A stretch of 64,000 nt of DNA from Dehalococcoidia bacterium UBA6495 (GCA_002435305.1 DJMH01000116.1:10320-74319), one strand, 5' to 3'; positions 51,329 to 61,505 are shown, counted from the first letter of the stretch. Notes: generated by a model not told the origin, from the sequence alone. Made by a program: numbers and translations.

Positions 51329-54118
51329 TTGAAATTAAATCCAGTTATAGCCAACTTTCTTGCGAATCATCCTTATTTGATTTTAATAATAACCTTGTTT
51401 CTGACCTTGATTTTGATTTCCCCTTTGTTTTTTGGAGCTCCCACAGAACAAGCTTCTTCTAATCCTCCAGGTGAAGTCTATGAACTTCAAGAAGAAATTA
51501 ATGATAAATTTCCCACCCCTTTTCATTTTGCGAGTTTTGTGTTGGAGGCAAAAAAAGGCGATGTTCTGTCTCTGGAAGTGCTTTTGGAGTTGAAGTTAAA
51601 TAGGGATCGTTTAATTGCATTAGATATTGAGGGTGAGTTATCTGTCACAGAAGAAGATAAACCAAATGGAACTTTAGAAAAACAATCATATCTTGCTAGC
51701 TATTATGATTTTGATCTAGGAACCCAAGTCAATGGGATCATTTCTGTTCTGGATACCGTTGAGGTTTTTCTTGCGACTCAAGGTTTGAATCTGGAATCTG
51801 CCAATGAGGAGCAGATAAAGATGGTTTTCCATCACATAATGTCTGATTCCCGTGTGGCTAGTGTAAAAGATTTGATTTCGACTCAAGCTTCTTCTACAAA
51901 GAAAGTTGTTTTAGGTCAAGAGATTGACTACTGGGTTGCTCCCGCAATGGTTTTTCATGTCATAGCGGATAATTCCAAACTTGGCGGAGCCGGTTTGGAG
52001 ATCGGCCTAGGAGGAGGTCCAGATGTTATCAATAAGGAACATTTGAATCGAAATGTAGGTTTGGTTATGTCGGGTTCCAGCCAAAACTATGAAATATGGG
52101 GAATCGCAATAGATGCAAATCTGGAATCACTGGACGAAGGAAAAACAGCAGGCATATTCATAATGTTTACAGCGATTGCTGCAGTTTTGGTAGTTGGGTT
52201 TAGCCTTGGTTCTTATTGGGCTACAGCGATCACTGGTGTTGGGATTGCGATATTGATGGTGTGGCTAAAGGGGTTTTCAGCCTTAATAGGTCTAAAAACC
52301 GGCTTGGTTATAGATCTAGTGGTTCCGATCGGAATGATTTCATTAGGCGTTGATTTTGTTGTACATGCAGTTCGCAGATACCGTGAGGAGTTACTTCAAG
52401 GTAATAATCCTAAAGTTAGTTTCACATTGGGCTATGCCTCAGTTCTCGGGGCTCTTCTTCTGGCTATGGCGAGTGATAGTATCGCTTTCCTCTCGAATTT
52501 ATCGTCCAATATTGAAGCTGTTATTCACTTCGGATGTGCTGCTGCCATCGCAGTGATAGCTTCTTTCTGGATTTTAGGTGTAGCCGCCCCACTTCTAACC
52601 ATGAAAGTCGATCAACTGATTACTCAAAGTCGGTATGATTTTCAAACTAGAAGATGGTTCTTTTATCGAATCTTAGGTTCAATCCTTGTTGCCTCTGTAT
52701 CGGGAACTTCAATAATTATGTTGGTGGCCGTGAGTAAGTCGATAGGGTTGGCACTTCTCGGAGGTTGCATTCTTTTACTCATTCTCTTACCTATGTTTAT
52801 TTTAGGGAGAAGTGGTTCTAATGTAGTTTTCGAAGATATGAAAAATATGGGAACGATAGCACCACGCCAAGACAGATTTGCCCAAATTGTTGCTAAAATC
52901 GTTACATACTCAGCTGCAAATGCGTTAAAAGTAATCATTTTAACCGTGCTGATAACCGCGTATTCTGTCTATTCTGCTTTACAGTTGACGCCTTCTTTTG
53001 ATGTAAAAGATTTTTTTGATTCTGAATCAGATTTCGTGGTGGGATTGGATAAATTTGATGAATTCATAGCTGGAGGTGAGCCTGGAGTTACCTTTGTTAA
53101 AGGTGATTTGACAGACCCTACAGTTTATGACGATATAAATAACTATATTGAGAGCCTAAGGGGAATTGATTTTGTCGGTGAAACTCCAAGTGGAGACGTT
53201 ACTTTTGGTCTGAATGCTCTTAATGTTTTGACTACGATAATGCATAACCCGTTTTCCGTCGCATCAATTGAGGAGGCTACCGGAGTAACAATTACTGATT
53301 CCAATTCAAACGGTATTCCCGATACGAAACAACAGATAGCGACTATATTCGAATATTCTCTACTCAACGGTGTGTGGGGTGATGGTCAGAATTTGATGCT
53401 AAGACCTGATCAGATACAGGGTGCAGTATATTTCAGAAGGAATGAAGAAGCATTAACCACTATTCAGTTCCAGATTCCAGGTACTAGGGATCAGGCTGTT
53501 GTGACCGCTGCCCTTAAGGAAATTACTCCCTCAGTTCTGAAATTAGAAAATCACCCATCACTGTCTAAAGTGGCATTGACGGGATCAGCATTCCAACGAG
53601 AGGTTCAATTATCTGAGTCTACCCGCACTTTATACACTTCTCTTCCAATAGCTATAGTGGCTGCCACGATATTACTCTTAATAACCATGCGATCGTTTCG
53701 GTATGCGATAGTCACAGTAATCCCCATTGGATTGGTTGTAGCTTGGCTTTATGGTGTTATGTATATGTTTGGATTTTCTCTCAATTTCGTGACAGCTATG
53801 ATAGGAGCGATTTCTATAGGAGTTGGAATTGATTATTCTATCCACATGACCATAAGGTTCCGAGAAGAATTGAACCGAAATGAATCAAAAATATTAGCGG
53901 TTCAAAAAGCGGCGGGTGGAACCGGAGTCGCTTTGGTTGCCTCGGCAGCGTCAAGTATAGTCGGGTTCGCTATAATGGGGTTTGCCCCTATGCCTATGTT
54001 CGCTTCCTACGGTCAGCTGACCTCTCTAATGATATTTTTCGCTTTAATATCTTCCCTGGTGGTACTACCTGCTCTTCTAACGTTGGTCACACCAGAACAA
54101 ACCAGAAAAGTAAAATAA
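51329..54118 (+). CDS. MMPL/RND-family transporter (HAE3-like)
   Basis: A 929-residue RND protein with two halves of six helices. Helix 1 is near the N-terminus (PYLILIITLFLTLILISPLFF); the helix 2-6 block is at about residues 275-430 with LVVPIGMISLGVDFVVHAVRRYREE, and the second copy is at about 770-925 with AISIGVGIDYSIHMTIRFREELNR (the GVDxxxH/GIDYSIH sterol-sensing-like motif). Two large external domains lie between. The second holds a calcium-loop-like DSNSNGIPD (657-665). Such transporters export lipids or hopanoids. TTG start; it converges with mutS2. Confidence 0.88.
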   Translation: MKLNPVIANFLANHPYLILIITLFLTLILISPLFFGAPTEQASSNPPGEVYELQEEINDKFPTPFHFASFVLEAKKGDVLSLEVLLELKLNRDRLIALDIEGELSVTEEDKPNGTLEKQSYLASYYDFDLGTQVNGIISVLDTVEVFLATQGLNLESANEEQIKMVFHHIMSDSRVASVKDLISTQASSTKKVVLGQEIDYWVAPAMVFHVIADNSKLGGAGLEIGLGGGPDVINKEHLNRNVGLVMSGSSQNYEIWGIAIDANLESLDEGKTAGIFIMFTAIAAVLVVGFSLGSYWATAITGVGIAILMVWLKGFSALIGLKTGLVIDLVVPIGMISLGVDFVVHAVRRYREELLQGNNPKVSFTLGYASVLGALLLAMASDSIAFLSNLSSNIEAVIHFGCAAAIAVIASFWILGVAAPLLTMKVDQLITQSRYDFQTRRWFFYRILGSILVASVSGTSIIMLVAVSKSIGLALLGGCILLLILLPMFILGRSGSNVVFEDMKNMGTIAPRQDRFAQIVAKIVTYSAANALKVIILTVLITAYSVYSALQLTPSFDVKDFFDSESDFVVGLDKFDEFIAGGEPGVTFVKGDLTDPTVYDDINNYIESLRGIDFVGETPSGDVTFGLNALNVLTTIMHNPFSVASIEEATGVTITDSNSNGIPDTKQQIATIFEYSLLNGVWGDGQNLMLRPDQIQGAVYFRRNEEALTTIQFQIPGTRDQAVVTAALKEITPSVLKLENHPSLSKVALTGSAFQREVQLSESTRTLYTSLPIAIVAATILLLITMRSFRYAIVTVIPIGLVVAWLYGVMYMFGFSLNFVTAMIGAISIGVGIDYSIHMTIRFREELNRNESKILAVQKAAGGTGVALVASAASSIVGFAIMGFAPMPMFASYGQLTSLMIFFALISSLVVLPALLTLVTPEQTRKVK

Positions 54119-54130
54119 CCTGGAATAAAA

Positions 54131-56575
54131 TTAGTTCAGTACGACGTATGTAGCTCCATCCTCACCTAATGCATCAGGCTCTGAACCGAAGCTATTAACC
54201 AGGGGATGCCCTTCCAAAGACTCTCGTATTACTTTTCTTAGAGCACCTGTCCCTTTTCCATGGATAATGAATACTTTACTCAAACCATTTTTCAGAGATT
54301 CGTCTAAGAAGGTTTCCATAATCTGCAATGAAGGCTCTGCTCTCATGCCTCTTATGTCTACTTTATTACTGTATGAATTATGTTCAATAAGACTTGTATT
54401 GTGGCCTAATCTGGTTGACTCAGCAGGAGCGGGGGCTTTATCTTCAGACGTACCTTTATTTAATCTTGAAATGTCGACATCCATTCTGAGATTGCCGATT
54501 TTCAGTTCTGCGATCTGAGTTAATTGATTGTATTTGGTGATTACACCCGTTAGATTCAACCCTCTCACAGTGACCGAGTCACCGGTCTGGAATTCCTCAT
54601 TGTTGGGTTTCTGGATAGTAGAGTCGGGTTTCTCAATTCGTAGACTCTTTAATTTTTTTTCAGTTTCATCTATGTTTTGCTTAATGCTATCTGGGTTGTC
54701 ATTGGTATGTTTCACCCAGGAATAGGCCATTTGAGCTTTTTTCAGAAGAGTTTCAATATCCTTATATTTTTCTTCGGCAGTGTGATGGATTGAATCTAAT
54801 ATCCTTTGCCTATTCTGGATTAGGTAATCTATTTGTTCATTTAACTCAGATCTTATAGATTCAACTTCTTTATACTGGCTTTCGATTTCGCCCATTGTTT
54901 CTGAAATTCTGTTCTTTTCATCGGTTATTGTTGTGATCCAATTTGATATTTCTTTAAACTCCGCAGATAGGTATTTATTTGCCTTCTTAACTATTTCGTC
55001 TTTTAATCCTAATCTTGTTGCAACCGCCATAGCATAGCTTTGTCCAGGTAAGCCTAGAACCATTTTGTAGGTTGGTTTCAAATCTTTAGGGTCTAACTGA
55101 AAACTTGCATTCCTCATTCTGTCGTCTGATTCGGCCATTAGGGTAACTGTGTTGTGATGAGTGGTAATTAACGCCTGAATTTTGTTCTCCGCTAAATACT
55201 CTAAAACCGCTTTGGCTATTGCGGATCCTTCCTCAGGATCTGTACTGGAGCCTACCTCATCTAAAAGTAGTAGGGACTGGGAAGAACAATTATCCAAAAT
55301 ATCATTAATGTTCTTAATGTGGGAACTGAATGTGGATACTGAATTCGTTATACTCTGCTGGTCTCCGATATCTGCATATATACCGTCGAAAACCGGAAGT
55401 TCGCTGCCTGCAGCAGCGGGTATTTGTATACCAGATTGGTTCATGGCGGCCAGAAGTCCAACGGTCTTGATCGCTACAGTTTTACCGCCAGCGTTTGGGC
55501 CGGTTATGACTAAAACAGTCCAGTTCGGACTCATTTGCAATGATAAGGGGACTCCATTCTCACCCAGCATAGGGTGACGAGCATCAATAAGATTTATTGC
55601 CTCTTTCTGACCGGAATGCCCACCTATTTCATCATCTGTTTCTAACCCACTTAATGAAATACTGTATTTTGATTTAGCGATAACAAAATCTAAGTTTGCG
55701 GCACTTGTAATGCCTGAATTTATCTCATGCGATAATGATCCGACCTGTGAAGACAAATCGTGGAGAACTTTTTGGACTTCACGCTCTTCTTCCAATGTGA
55801 ATTCTCTCCAAGAATTACATAAACTGACTGTTTTGAAAGGTTCGATAAATAAGGTCATACCTGTGTTGGATGCATCATGGACGATGCCAGGTACACGGCT
55901 TCGCATATTTGATTTTACTTGTACCACCAAGCGATCTCCTCGGACAGATATCACATCATCTTGAATTGTTCCTAACAGTTCTGATTCGGAGATAATAGAT
56001 TCAAGTGCACCGGTGACTCGAGAGTATGATTCTCTGACTTGTCGTCGAATATTACCAAGGTTAGGTGTTGCACTATCCAACACCAAACCGGTGCCGGCAA
56101 TTTTTGATGTGATCGAGAATGCGAGATAGGAGAGATCAGGTATTTCTTTTGCCAGCTCCAATAAAACCGGTAATTCCCCTGGGTACTCCATTAGGGTATT
56201 TTTAGCATTGGATAGGGCCTCGATAGTATTTGCGATTATCAGGAGTTCCTGTCCTGTTAAGATGCCTCCCAAGTCGGCTATTTTTATGCTATCCCCATGG
56301 TCTTTAATTCCTCGCAGTGAAAAAACCCCGGTGTTTGAAATCAACCTTATCCCTTCTTCTGTCTCAACTTGCAGTTGAGAAACTGTTGGTTGGAAATATG
56401 AAGGGAACATTCCATTAACTATTTTTCTGGACCCAGAGAAAGTACAGAAATCGCCTAATTTCTGTCTGACGAAGTCATAGTCAACCAAATCTAGACTTCT
56501 GGACAGGATTTGTTTTTTTCTATAGGACTGATCGGGCTCTGTACTTCGTTTTATAGCCAATGGTTTATGCCGCAT
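54131..56575 (-). CDS. mutS2: MutS2-family endonuclease/ATPase
   Basis: An 814-residue MutS2. Core clamp segments are followed by Walker A (ITGPNAGGKT), a QSI-type signature DIGDQQSITNSVSTFSSHI, Walker B LLLDEVGSSTDPEEG and the switch ITTHHNTV. A long coiled-coil region (about 515-620) leads to a KOW-like strand VTVRGLNLTGVITKY and a C-terminal Smr nuclease domain (VDIRGMRAEPSL, then HGKGTGALR). MutS2 suppresses recombination or rescues stalled ribosomes. I chose ATG 56575: a longer frame to 56803 would overlap thrB and its first 70 residues are unlike the family. Confidence 0.93.
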   Translation of the reverse strand: MRHKPLAIKRSTEPDQSYRKKQILSRSLDLVDYDFVRQKLGDFCTFSGSRKIVNGMFPSYFQPTVSQLQVETEEGIRLISNTGVFSLRGIKDHGDSIKIADLGGILTGQELLIIANTIEALSNAKNTLMEYPGELPVLLELAKEIPDLSYLAFSITSKIAGTGLVLDSATPNLGNIRRQVRESYSRVTGALESIISESELLGTIQDDVISVRGDRLVVQVKSNMRSRVPGIVHDASNTGMTLFIEPFKTVSLCNSWREFTLEEEREVQKVLHDLSSQVGSLSHEINSGITSAANLDFVIAKSKYSISLSGLETDDEIGGHSGQKEAINLIDARHPMLGENGVPLSLQMSPNWTVLVITGPNAGGKTVAIKTVGLLAAMNQSGIQIPAAAGSELPVFDGIYADIGDQQSITNSVSTFSSHIKNINDILDNCSSQSLLLLDEVGSSTDPEEGSAIAKAVLEYLAENKIQALITTHHNTVTLMAESDDRMRNASFQLDPKDLKPTYKMVLGLPGQSYAMAVATRLGLKDEIVKKANKYLSAEFKEISNWITTITDEKNRISETMGEIESQYKEVESIRSELNEQIDYLIQNRQRILDSIHHTAEEKYKDIETLLKKAQMAYSWVKHTNDNPDSIKQNIDETEKKLKSLRIEKPDSTIQKPNNEEFQTGDSVTVRGLNLTGVITKYNQLTQIAELKIGNLRMDVDISRLNKGTSEDKAPAPAESTRLGHNTSLIEHNSYSNKVDIRGMRAEPSLQIMETFLDESLKNGLSKVFIIHGKGTGALRKVIRESLEGHPLVNSFGSEPDALGEDGATYVVLN

Positions 56576-56656
56576 AGGTGTATAGATCGGATCATATTCT
56601 GCTATTTTATCAGCACTGATATGTATAGTTATGAATGATATAATCTTTGGATTGAA

Positions 56657-57559
56657 ATGAATGAGAACATTGTAGTAAAAGTGCCGGCAACTTCCGCAAA
56701 TATGGGACCAGGTTTTGACTGCCTTGGGATCGCCCTTAATGTTTGGAACGAAGTAAAAGTTAGCAAAGGCCCTTTTTCCATTAAAGTAATTGGGAAAGGG
56801 CAAGATGAATTACCTACCGACGATAACAATTTGGTCTATAAAAGTTTCCGCAAGGTATTTGAGAAAATTGGCGAAACTGTCCCTGAAGTCAGGTTGGAAT
56901 GCACTAATGGGATACCATTGACCCGTGGCATGGGTAGTAGCTCTGCTGCATTAATAGGTGGTTTGATGAGCGGGAACGCTATGGCAGGATTTCCACTCTC
57001 TACTCCAGAGATGCTGAGAATGGGGGCGGAGATTGAAAAACATCCCGATAATGTTGCGCCTGCCTTGTTGGGTGGAGTTCAAATTGGGATTTACGACCAA
57101 GGAGAATTAGTCACCGCTAGGGTTCCGTTTCCGGAAGATATTAACGTTGTTTTGTACGTTCCTTGCCAAACAATGCCAACGGACCAGGCAAGAAATATAC
57201 TGCCTCCAGAAATACAAAGAAAAGACGCCATTTATAATATCGGAAGAGCAGCTCTGTTAGTCCAATGCTTGATGACAGGAGATTTGGGTAATCTTAAGTA
57301 TGCTACCCAAGATATGCTTCATCAACCTGATCGGCAAAAACAATTTTTCCCTATGAAAAATATTATTAGCGCTGCTATGGCATCAGGCGCATTGGGTGCT
57401 TTTTTATCTGGTGCTGGTAGTTCAATAATGGCCCTTACTAAAGGTAGAGAATATACGATCGGCTATGAAATGGCTGATGCTGGTATGAAATCTGGTCTTG
57501 ACGGAGAGATTGTTTTCACGTCCCCTACTGCTAGGGGCGCATATATAGAAAAAGATTAA
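56657..57559 (+). CDS. thrB: Homoserine kinase
   Basis: A 300-residue GHMP kinase. VKVPATSANMGPGFDCLGIALNVWNEV is the ThrB opening, IPLTRGMGSSSAALIGGL is the ATP-binding GHMP motif, and LSGAGSSIMAL the C-terminal one. It converts homoserine to O-phosphohomoserine in threonine synthesis. It is divergent from mutS2, with 81 bases between the starts, and heads the thrB-lysC-glycosyltransferase run. The start ATG begins the conserved NENIVVKVPATSANMG segment. Confidence 0.95.
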   Translation: MNENIVVKVPATSANMGPGFDCLGIALNVWNEVKVSKGPFSIKVIGKGQDELPTDDNNLVYKSFRKVFEKIGETVPEVRLECTNGIPLTRGMGSSSAALIGGLMSGNAMAGFPLSTPEMLRMGAEIEKHPDNVAPALLGGVQIGIYDQGELVTARVPFPEDINVVLYVPCQTMPTDQARNILPPEIQRKDAIYNIGRAALLVQCLMTGDLGNLKYATQDMLHQPDRQKQFFPMKNIISAAMASGALGAFLSGAGSSIMALTKGREYTIGYEMADAGMKSGLDGEIVFTSPTARGAYIEKD

Positions 57560-57568
57560 AGGATTAAC

Positions 57569-58801
57569 TTGTCGCTCGTAGTACAGAAATACGGTGGATC
57601 ATCCTTAGCTACCCCTGAGTTGATTAAAAGTGTAGCTGCAAGAATACGATCGGCACATGACACGGAAGGAAATGTGGTTGCAACTGTTTCCGCCATGGGT
57701 GACTCCACGGATAAGCTATTGTCTATTGCTTCCAAGGTATCAGAAATGCCTGATTTGAGGGAGCTCGATGTGTTGCTATCGACGGGGGAACTTCAATCGT
57801 GTGCGTTGGTTGCTATGGCCCTTAAATCTATGGGTAAAAGGGCTGTTAGCCTAAGCGGTGCTCAGGCCGGAATTCGGACTGATTCTTCTTATGGAAAAGC
57901 TAAAATCGCCGGTATAGATACTGGCAGGATTAATGAGGAGTTAGAGAAAGGGAATATAGTAATTGTTGCAGGATTTCAAGGGGTGACCGGTGATAGTGAC
58001 ATTACAACATTGGGAAGGGGGGCATCAGATTTAACTGCTGTGGCTTTAGCTGCGGGGCTAAATGCTGATCGTTGTGAGATTTATACTGACGTAGAGGGAA
58101 TATATACCGCCGATCCTCGTTTAGTCTCAGATGCTAGGAAAATGACTCAGGTTGGATTTGAAGAAATGCTGGAATTGGCGAGTTATGGTGCCAAAATGAA
58201 TCCTCGTTCAATTGAATTGGGTATGGTTTACCAGGTGCCAATATTAGTTGCTTCAAGTTTTAATAATGAACCAGGTACTTTAATTCATGATGGAGACAAT
58301 ATGGATACTACGGTTGGGGAGATACGAAATAGAGTAAGAGGTATAGCTACAGACAAAGATGTTGCCAAAATAACGGTTTTTTCGGTGGTTGATAGACCGG
58401 GTATTGCAGCGGCACTATTTGATCCTTTGGCTGAATCTGATATTAGCGTAGATATCATAGTGCAAAACGCTAGTGTATCAGGTACCACAGACTTGACTTT
58501 CACGATAAAACAGTCTGATTTAGATAGAGCTATGAAAGTGGTTGAGGAAGTCGCCCGGGATCTTGGTACGACTAATGTTGGCAAAGCTGAAAATCTGGCC
58601 AAAATTAGTATAGTTGGGACTGGTATGCAAGATTCTCCTGGGTATGCCTCGACTATGTTTAGGTCTCTTGCCGAGGCTAAGATTAACATCGAAATGATTA
58701 CCACCTCGGAAATTAGGATTACCTGCATAATTGAATCGGATCAGGTAGCAAAAGCAGCGGAGGTACTGCATGCAGCGTTTGAGTTGGAGAAATCTGATTA
58801 A
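57569..58801 (+). CDS. lysC: Aspartate kinase
   Basis: A 410-residue aspartokinase. LVVQKYGGSSLA is the catalytic KxGGSS motif; GRGASDLTAVALAAGLNADRCEIYTDVEGIYTADPR is the nucleotide-binding segment; two ACT domains follow (about 265-335 and 345-405), with FSVVDRPGIAAALF and ISIVGTGMQDSPGYASTMF. Feedback by lysine or threonine is expected. The start is a TTG with AAGGAT at good spacing, 9 bases after thrB, so the two are an operon. Confidence 0.95.
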   Translation: MSLVVQKYGGSSLATPELIKSVAARIRSAHDTEGNVVATVSAMGDSTDKLLSIASKVSEMPDLRELDVLLSTGELQSCALVAMALKSMGKRAVSLSGAQAGIRTDSSYGKAKIAGIDTGRINEELEKGNIVIVAGFQGVTGDSDITTLGRGASDLTAVALAAGLNADRCEIYTDVEGIYTADPRLVSDARKMTQVGFEEMLELASYGAKMNPRSIELGMVYQVPILVASSFNNEPGTLIHDGDNMDTTVGEIRNRVRGIATDKDVAKITVFSVVDRPGIAAALFDPLAESDISVDIIVQNASVSGTTDLTFTIKQSDLDRAMKVVEEVARDLGTTNVGKAENLAKISIVGTGMQDSPGYASTMFRSLAEAKINIEMITTSEIRITCIIESDQVAKAAEVLHAAFELEKSD

Positions 58802-58824
58802 ATCAAAACTTATTTGTTAATGAA

Positions 58825-59547
58825 GTGACTGATATTCATCTTTCCATAGTGATTCCTACCTATAATGAATCCCATGGGATAAAACAGACTCTTGACGCTA
58901 TTTATGAATATCTTGGTGATCAAAATTATTCCTATGAAGTTATATTGTGTGACGATGGTAGTTATGATTTAACCACCAGGATAGCGAAGGAATTCTTTGG
59001 GGGGAAAAGCAATTTTCAAATCCTATCCCTTTCTCATAAAGGAAAAGGATCAGCTGTGAAGACAGGAATGGTGACTGCCCGGGGCCAGTACAGGTTTATG
59101 TGTGATGCTGATCTGGCCATGCCATTGGATCAAATTGAAAGGTTCCTCAAAGAAATAACGAACGGGTGCGATATTGCGATTGGATCAAGAGAATTAAGCG
59201 ACTCAAAAAGATTTGGTGAGCCCATGCTTCGCTATTTTGCAGGCAGGGTTTTTAATTTATTTGTAAAATTTGTCGCTATAAGAAAATATCAAGACACTCA
59301 ATGCGGTTTTAAATGTTTTTCCTCTGAGGCCGCCGATAAAATTTTTCCATTGGTCAGGACTAACGGTTGGGCATTTGATGTGGAGGTTTTATTGTTGGCT
59401 GACAGGTATGGGTTTTCAGTCTCTCAGGTACCAATTGATTGGCGTCATGGAAAAAAAAGTAAAGTCGATCTCAGGTCGGCAGCCCTGCAGATGATAAGGG
59501 ACATATTTCTTACGAGAGTCAGATTATTGATGTCGCATAGGAAGTGA
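58825..59547 (+). CDS. Family 2 glycosyltransferase (dolichyl-phosphate glucose synthase-like)
   Basis: A 240-residue GT2 protein. IVIPTYNESHGIKQTLDAI is the nucleotide-sugar opening, LCDDGSYDLT and MCDADLAMP supply the DxD-type acidic pair, and DTQCGFKCF the GFK motif of DPM/DPG synthases. It lacks C-terminal membrane helices. It probably moves a hexose from a nucleotide sugar to polyprenyl phosphate. GTG start, 23 bases after lysC. Confidence 0.88.
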   Translation: MTDIHLSIVIPTYNESHGIKQTLDAIYEYLGDQNYSYEVILCDDGSYDLTTRIAKEFFGGKSNFQILSLSHKGKGSAVKTGMVTARGQYRFMCDADLAMPLDQIERFLKEITNGCDIAIGSRELSDSKRFGEPMLRYFAGRVFNLFVKFVAIRKYQDTQCGFKCFSSEAADKIFPLVRTNGWAFDVEVLLLADRYGFSVSQVPIDWRHGKKSKVDLRSAALQMIRDIFLTRVRLLMSHRK

Positions 59548-59585
59548 AGTTTCACAAATAAATGAAGCTAATTTGGGAATAGAAG

Positions 59586-60350
59586 ATGAATGTTAATCAA
59601 GTTCCTGTTTACGTGGTCATACCCACATACAATGAAGCTCAAAGCATACCGGTCCTGTTGAAGGAAATTCTTGAACTGGGAATAAAAAATATTAATATCT
59701 TAATTGTTGACGATAATTCACCAGACGGCACCGCCAAAGTGGCTCGATGCTATGCCCGTAATAATGAACTTTCTGTTTCAATATTAAGTCGCCCTACCAA
59801 AAAAGGTTTGGGTTCCGCATACGTTGAAGGATTTAAAGAGGTATTGCTGGGACTTTCTGAAGAGGAAGTTTTCGTTGTGCAAATGGATGCAGATATGTCT
59901 CACAACCCTAGTTATCTACCGGGCATGATTGAACTGCTTGCCAGAAATGATGTCGTAGTAGGGTCCCGCTATTGTCAAGAAGGAGGATCTGATGAGAAAT
60001 GGAGTGTATATCGAAAAGGGTTAAGTGCCGGCGGTAATCGGGCGATTCGGTTTGTCTCTGGGTTGAAAGTGAATGATTGTACTTCTGGGTTTAAGATTTT
60101 TAGAGCTCACGTTCTAAAAGATATTTTTTGGGATGAAATCCGGTGTTCTGGATTTGGATTTCAAATTGAAATTGCCATGCAGTGTGAGAATCATGGCTTT
60201 AGAATTCAAGAATACCCGATAATTTTTAATGATCGGGTATCTGGGGATTCAAAGATGTCCATTGCAATAGTGTTAGAAGCAATATTTAAGATAATTTGTG
60301 AAAGATTCAAAATTTTCAAAGTTATTAAGTTCCTGAAACCCAACACATAG
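59586..60350 (+). CDS. Polyprenol monophosphomannose synthase-like glycosyltransferase
   Basis: A 254-residue GT2 protein of the DPM1 type. VVIPTYNEAQSIPVLLKEI, ILIVDDNSPDGTAKVA, RPTKKGLGSAYVEGF and QMDADMSHNPSYLP are the hallmark blocks, with DADMSHNP as the metal/nucleotide motif. VNDCTSGFKIFRA and FGFQIEIAMQCENHGFRIQEYPIIFNDRVSGDSKMS complete it. It makes polyprenyl-phosphomannose for protein or lipid glycosylation. It lacks the C-terminal helices of some bacterial forms. It forms a pair with the preceding GT2 gene, 38 bases away. Confidence 0.9.
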   Translation: MNVNQVPVYVVIPTYNEAQSIPVLLKEILELGIKNINILIVDDNSPDGTAKVARCYARNNELSVSILSRPTKKGLGSAYVEGFKEVLLGLSEEEVFVVQMDADMSHNPSYLPGMIELLARNDVVVGSRYCQEGGSDEKWSVYRKGLSAGGNRAIRFVSGLKVNDCTSGFKIFRAHVLKDIFWDEIRCSGFGFQIEIAMQCENHGFRIQEYPIIFNDRVSGDSKMSIAIVLEAIFKIICERFKIFKVIKFLKPNT

Positions 60351-60385
60351 CTCGAAGTTTGCTGCGATTATGGGTTCAAAATATA

Positions 60386-60415
60386 TTGCACTGACAAAAA
60401 CACCCTGATTAGAAT
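60386..60415 (+). promoter_or_regulatory. Putative promoter of the TPR-protein gene
   Basis: A -35 TTGCAC (60386-60391) and a -10 TAGAAT (60410-60415) are separated by 18 bases, just upstream of the gene beginning near 60440. Confidence 0.5.
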
Positions 60416-60456
60416 GCCCTCATGAAATCAAAAGATGAGTGGAAAGGGTGAGTGAA

Positions 60457-61491
60457 GTGAATGCAAAAGAATTATCTTCTATTTTAAGTCTTAGAAAAGA
60501 AAAATCTAAAGAATCCGATCAACTGATGCATTACGGTCTTTTTCAAGAGGCGGTGGATGTGAATGTAACCATGATTGATATCAATCATGGTGATCAAAAG
60601 GCATATAACAGACTTGGAGATGCTCTACTCAAGATAGGGAAAAGTGCGGAAGCCCATGATGCTTACCAATCCTCTATTTTCCTAGAAAAGACGAAGAAGG
60701 AAAACACAAAAATCGCGGTAGATAGTGCCATGCGATCTGATTGGAACAAAGCTATTCAAATCAATTCTGACATCATCGACAGATTTCCGTGGGATCTAGA
60801 ACCATATAATCGACTTGGAAAAGCTTTGAGTGAAAAGGGACAAAATAAAAAGGCTATCCAGGCTTTCCGGTGTGCTCTTGTCATTTCCCCTAACAGCCCG
60901 ATAGCCAAAAAAAATATGAAACGCCTAGAGAAAACTTCTGGGTTTAAATCAAGTATGACCATTTCAGCTACAACACCAGAAAGGTCGTTTATTGAGGAGA
61001 CAGGTCGCACGGGGGTAACGAAATTAGTAAATATCCCCCGAAGTTTTAATGTGACTGATTTGATTGCGGGACATAGCGTAGATTTGATCTCAGTAGAAAG
61101 AGGTATGAGGATATTGGATAGAAAAGGGGTGGAAATCGGTAGTATAGAACCAAAGCTTGCCCTAAGACTGAAAAAATTAGCGGAGGGAGGGAATACTTAT
61201 TCTGCAAATATAACAAGCGCAGGAGAAGACGGTGTTACTGTTATTATTAGAGAAACGTATAGGCATCCATCTCAATCCAATAAGTCCTCATTTCCCGCCA
61301 AATCCAGCGTTTTGGTAGATGTTCCTATGGCAGCTCTGGGTTATGGACTCAACGACGCAGGCAAACTAGCACACCTCAAGGATTGGTCTGATGATGATAC
61401 AGAATCTGGAGACGACGAGGTGTTTTCACCTTTGATTCCAAAAATTTTGTCTGGTGAGTCACCCTTGGATGGTCAGGGTATATTGGACTGA
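60457..61491 (+). CDS. Tetratricopeptide-repeat protein with a C-terminal beta domain
   Basis: About 344 residues. The first 150 hold TPR-like helices (DQLMHYGLFQEAVDVNVTMI; KAYNRLGDALLKIGKSAEAHDAYQSSI; EPYNRLGKALSEKGQNKKAIQAFRCAL). A linker of about 40 residues leads to a beta-rich domain, in which ILDRKGVEIGSIEPKLALRLKKLAEGG and DGVTVIIRETYRHPSQ look like the HIRAN-like modules I recall in Chloroflexota TPR proteins. Possible GTG starts are 60439, 60448 and 60457; the last has GGAAAGG 9 bases before it. It probably works as a protein scaffold. Confidence 0.75.
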   Translation: MNAKELSSILSLRKEKSKESDQLMHYGLFQEAVDVNVTMIDINHGDQKAYNRLGDALLKIGKSAEAHDAYQSSIFLEKTKKENTKIAVDSAMRSDWNKAIQINSDIIDRFPWDLEPYNRLGKALSEKGQNKKAIQAFRCALVISPNSPIAKKNMKRLEKTSGFKSSMTISATTPERSFIEETGRTGVTKLVNIPRSFNVTDLIAGHSVDLISVERGMRILDRKGVEIGSIEPKLALRLKKLAEGGNTYSANITSAGEDGVTVIIRETYRHPSQSNKSSFPAKSSVLVDVPMAALGYGLNDAGKLAHLKDWSDDDTESGDDEVFSPLIPKILSGESPLDGQGILD

Positions 61492-61505
61492 ATTTAGACA
61501 CACCA

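Noticed and set aside
56576..56803. A 76-residue N-terminal extension of MutS2
   Set aside because: It would overlap thrB on the other strand and its sequence is unlike the family; ATG 56575 gives the normal length.
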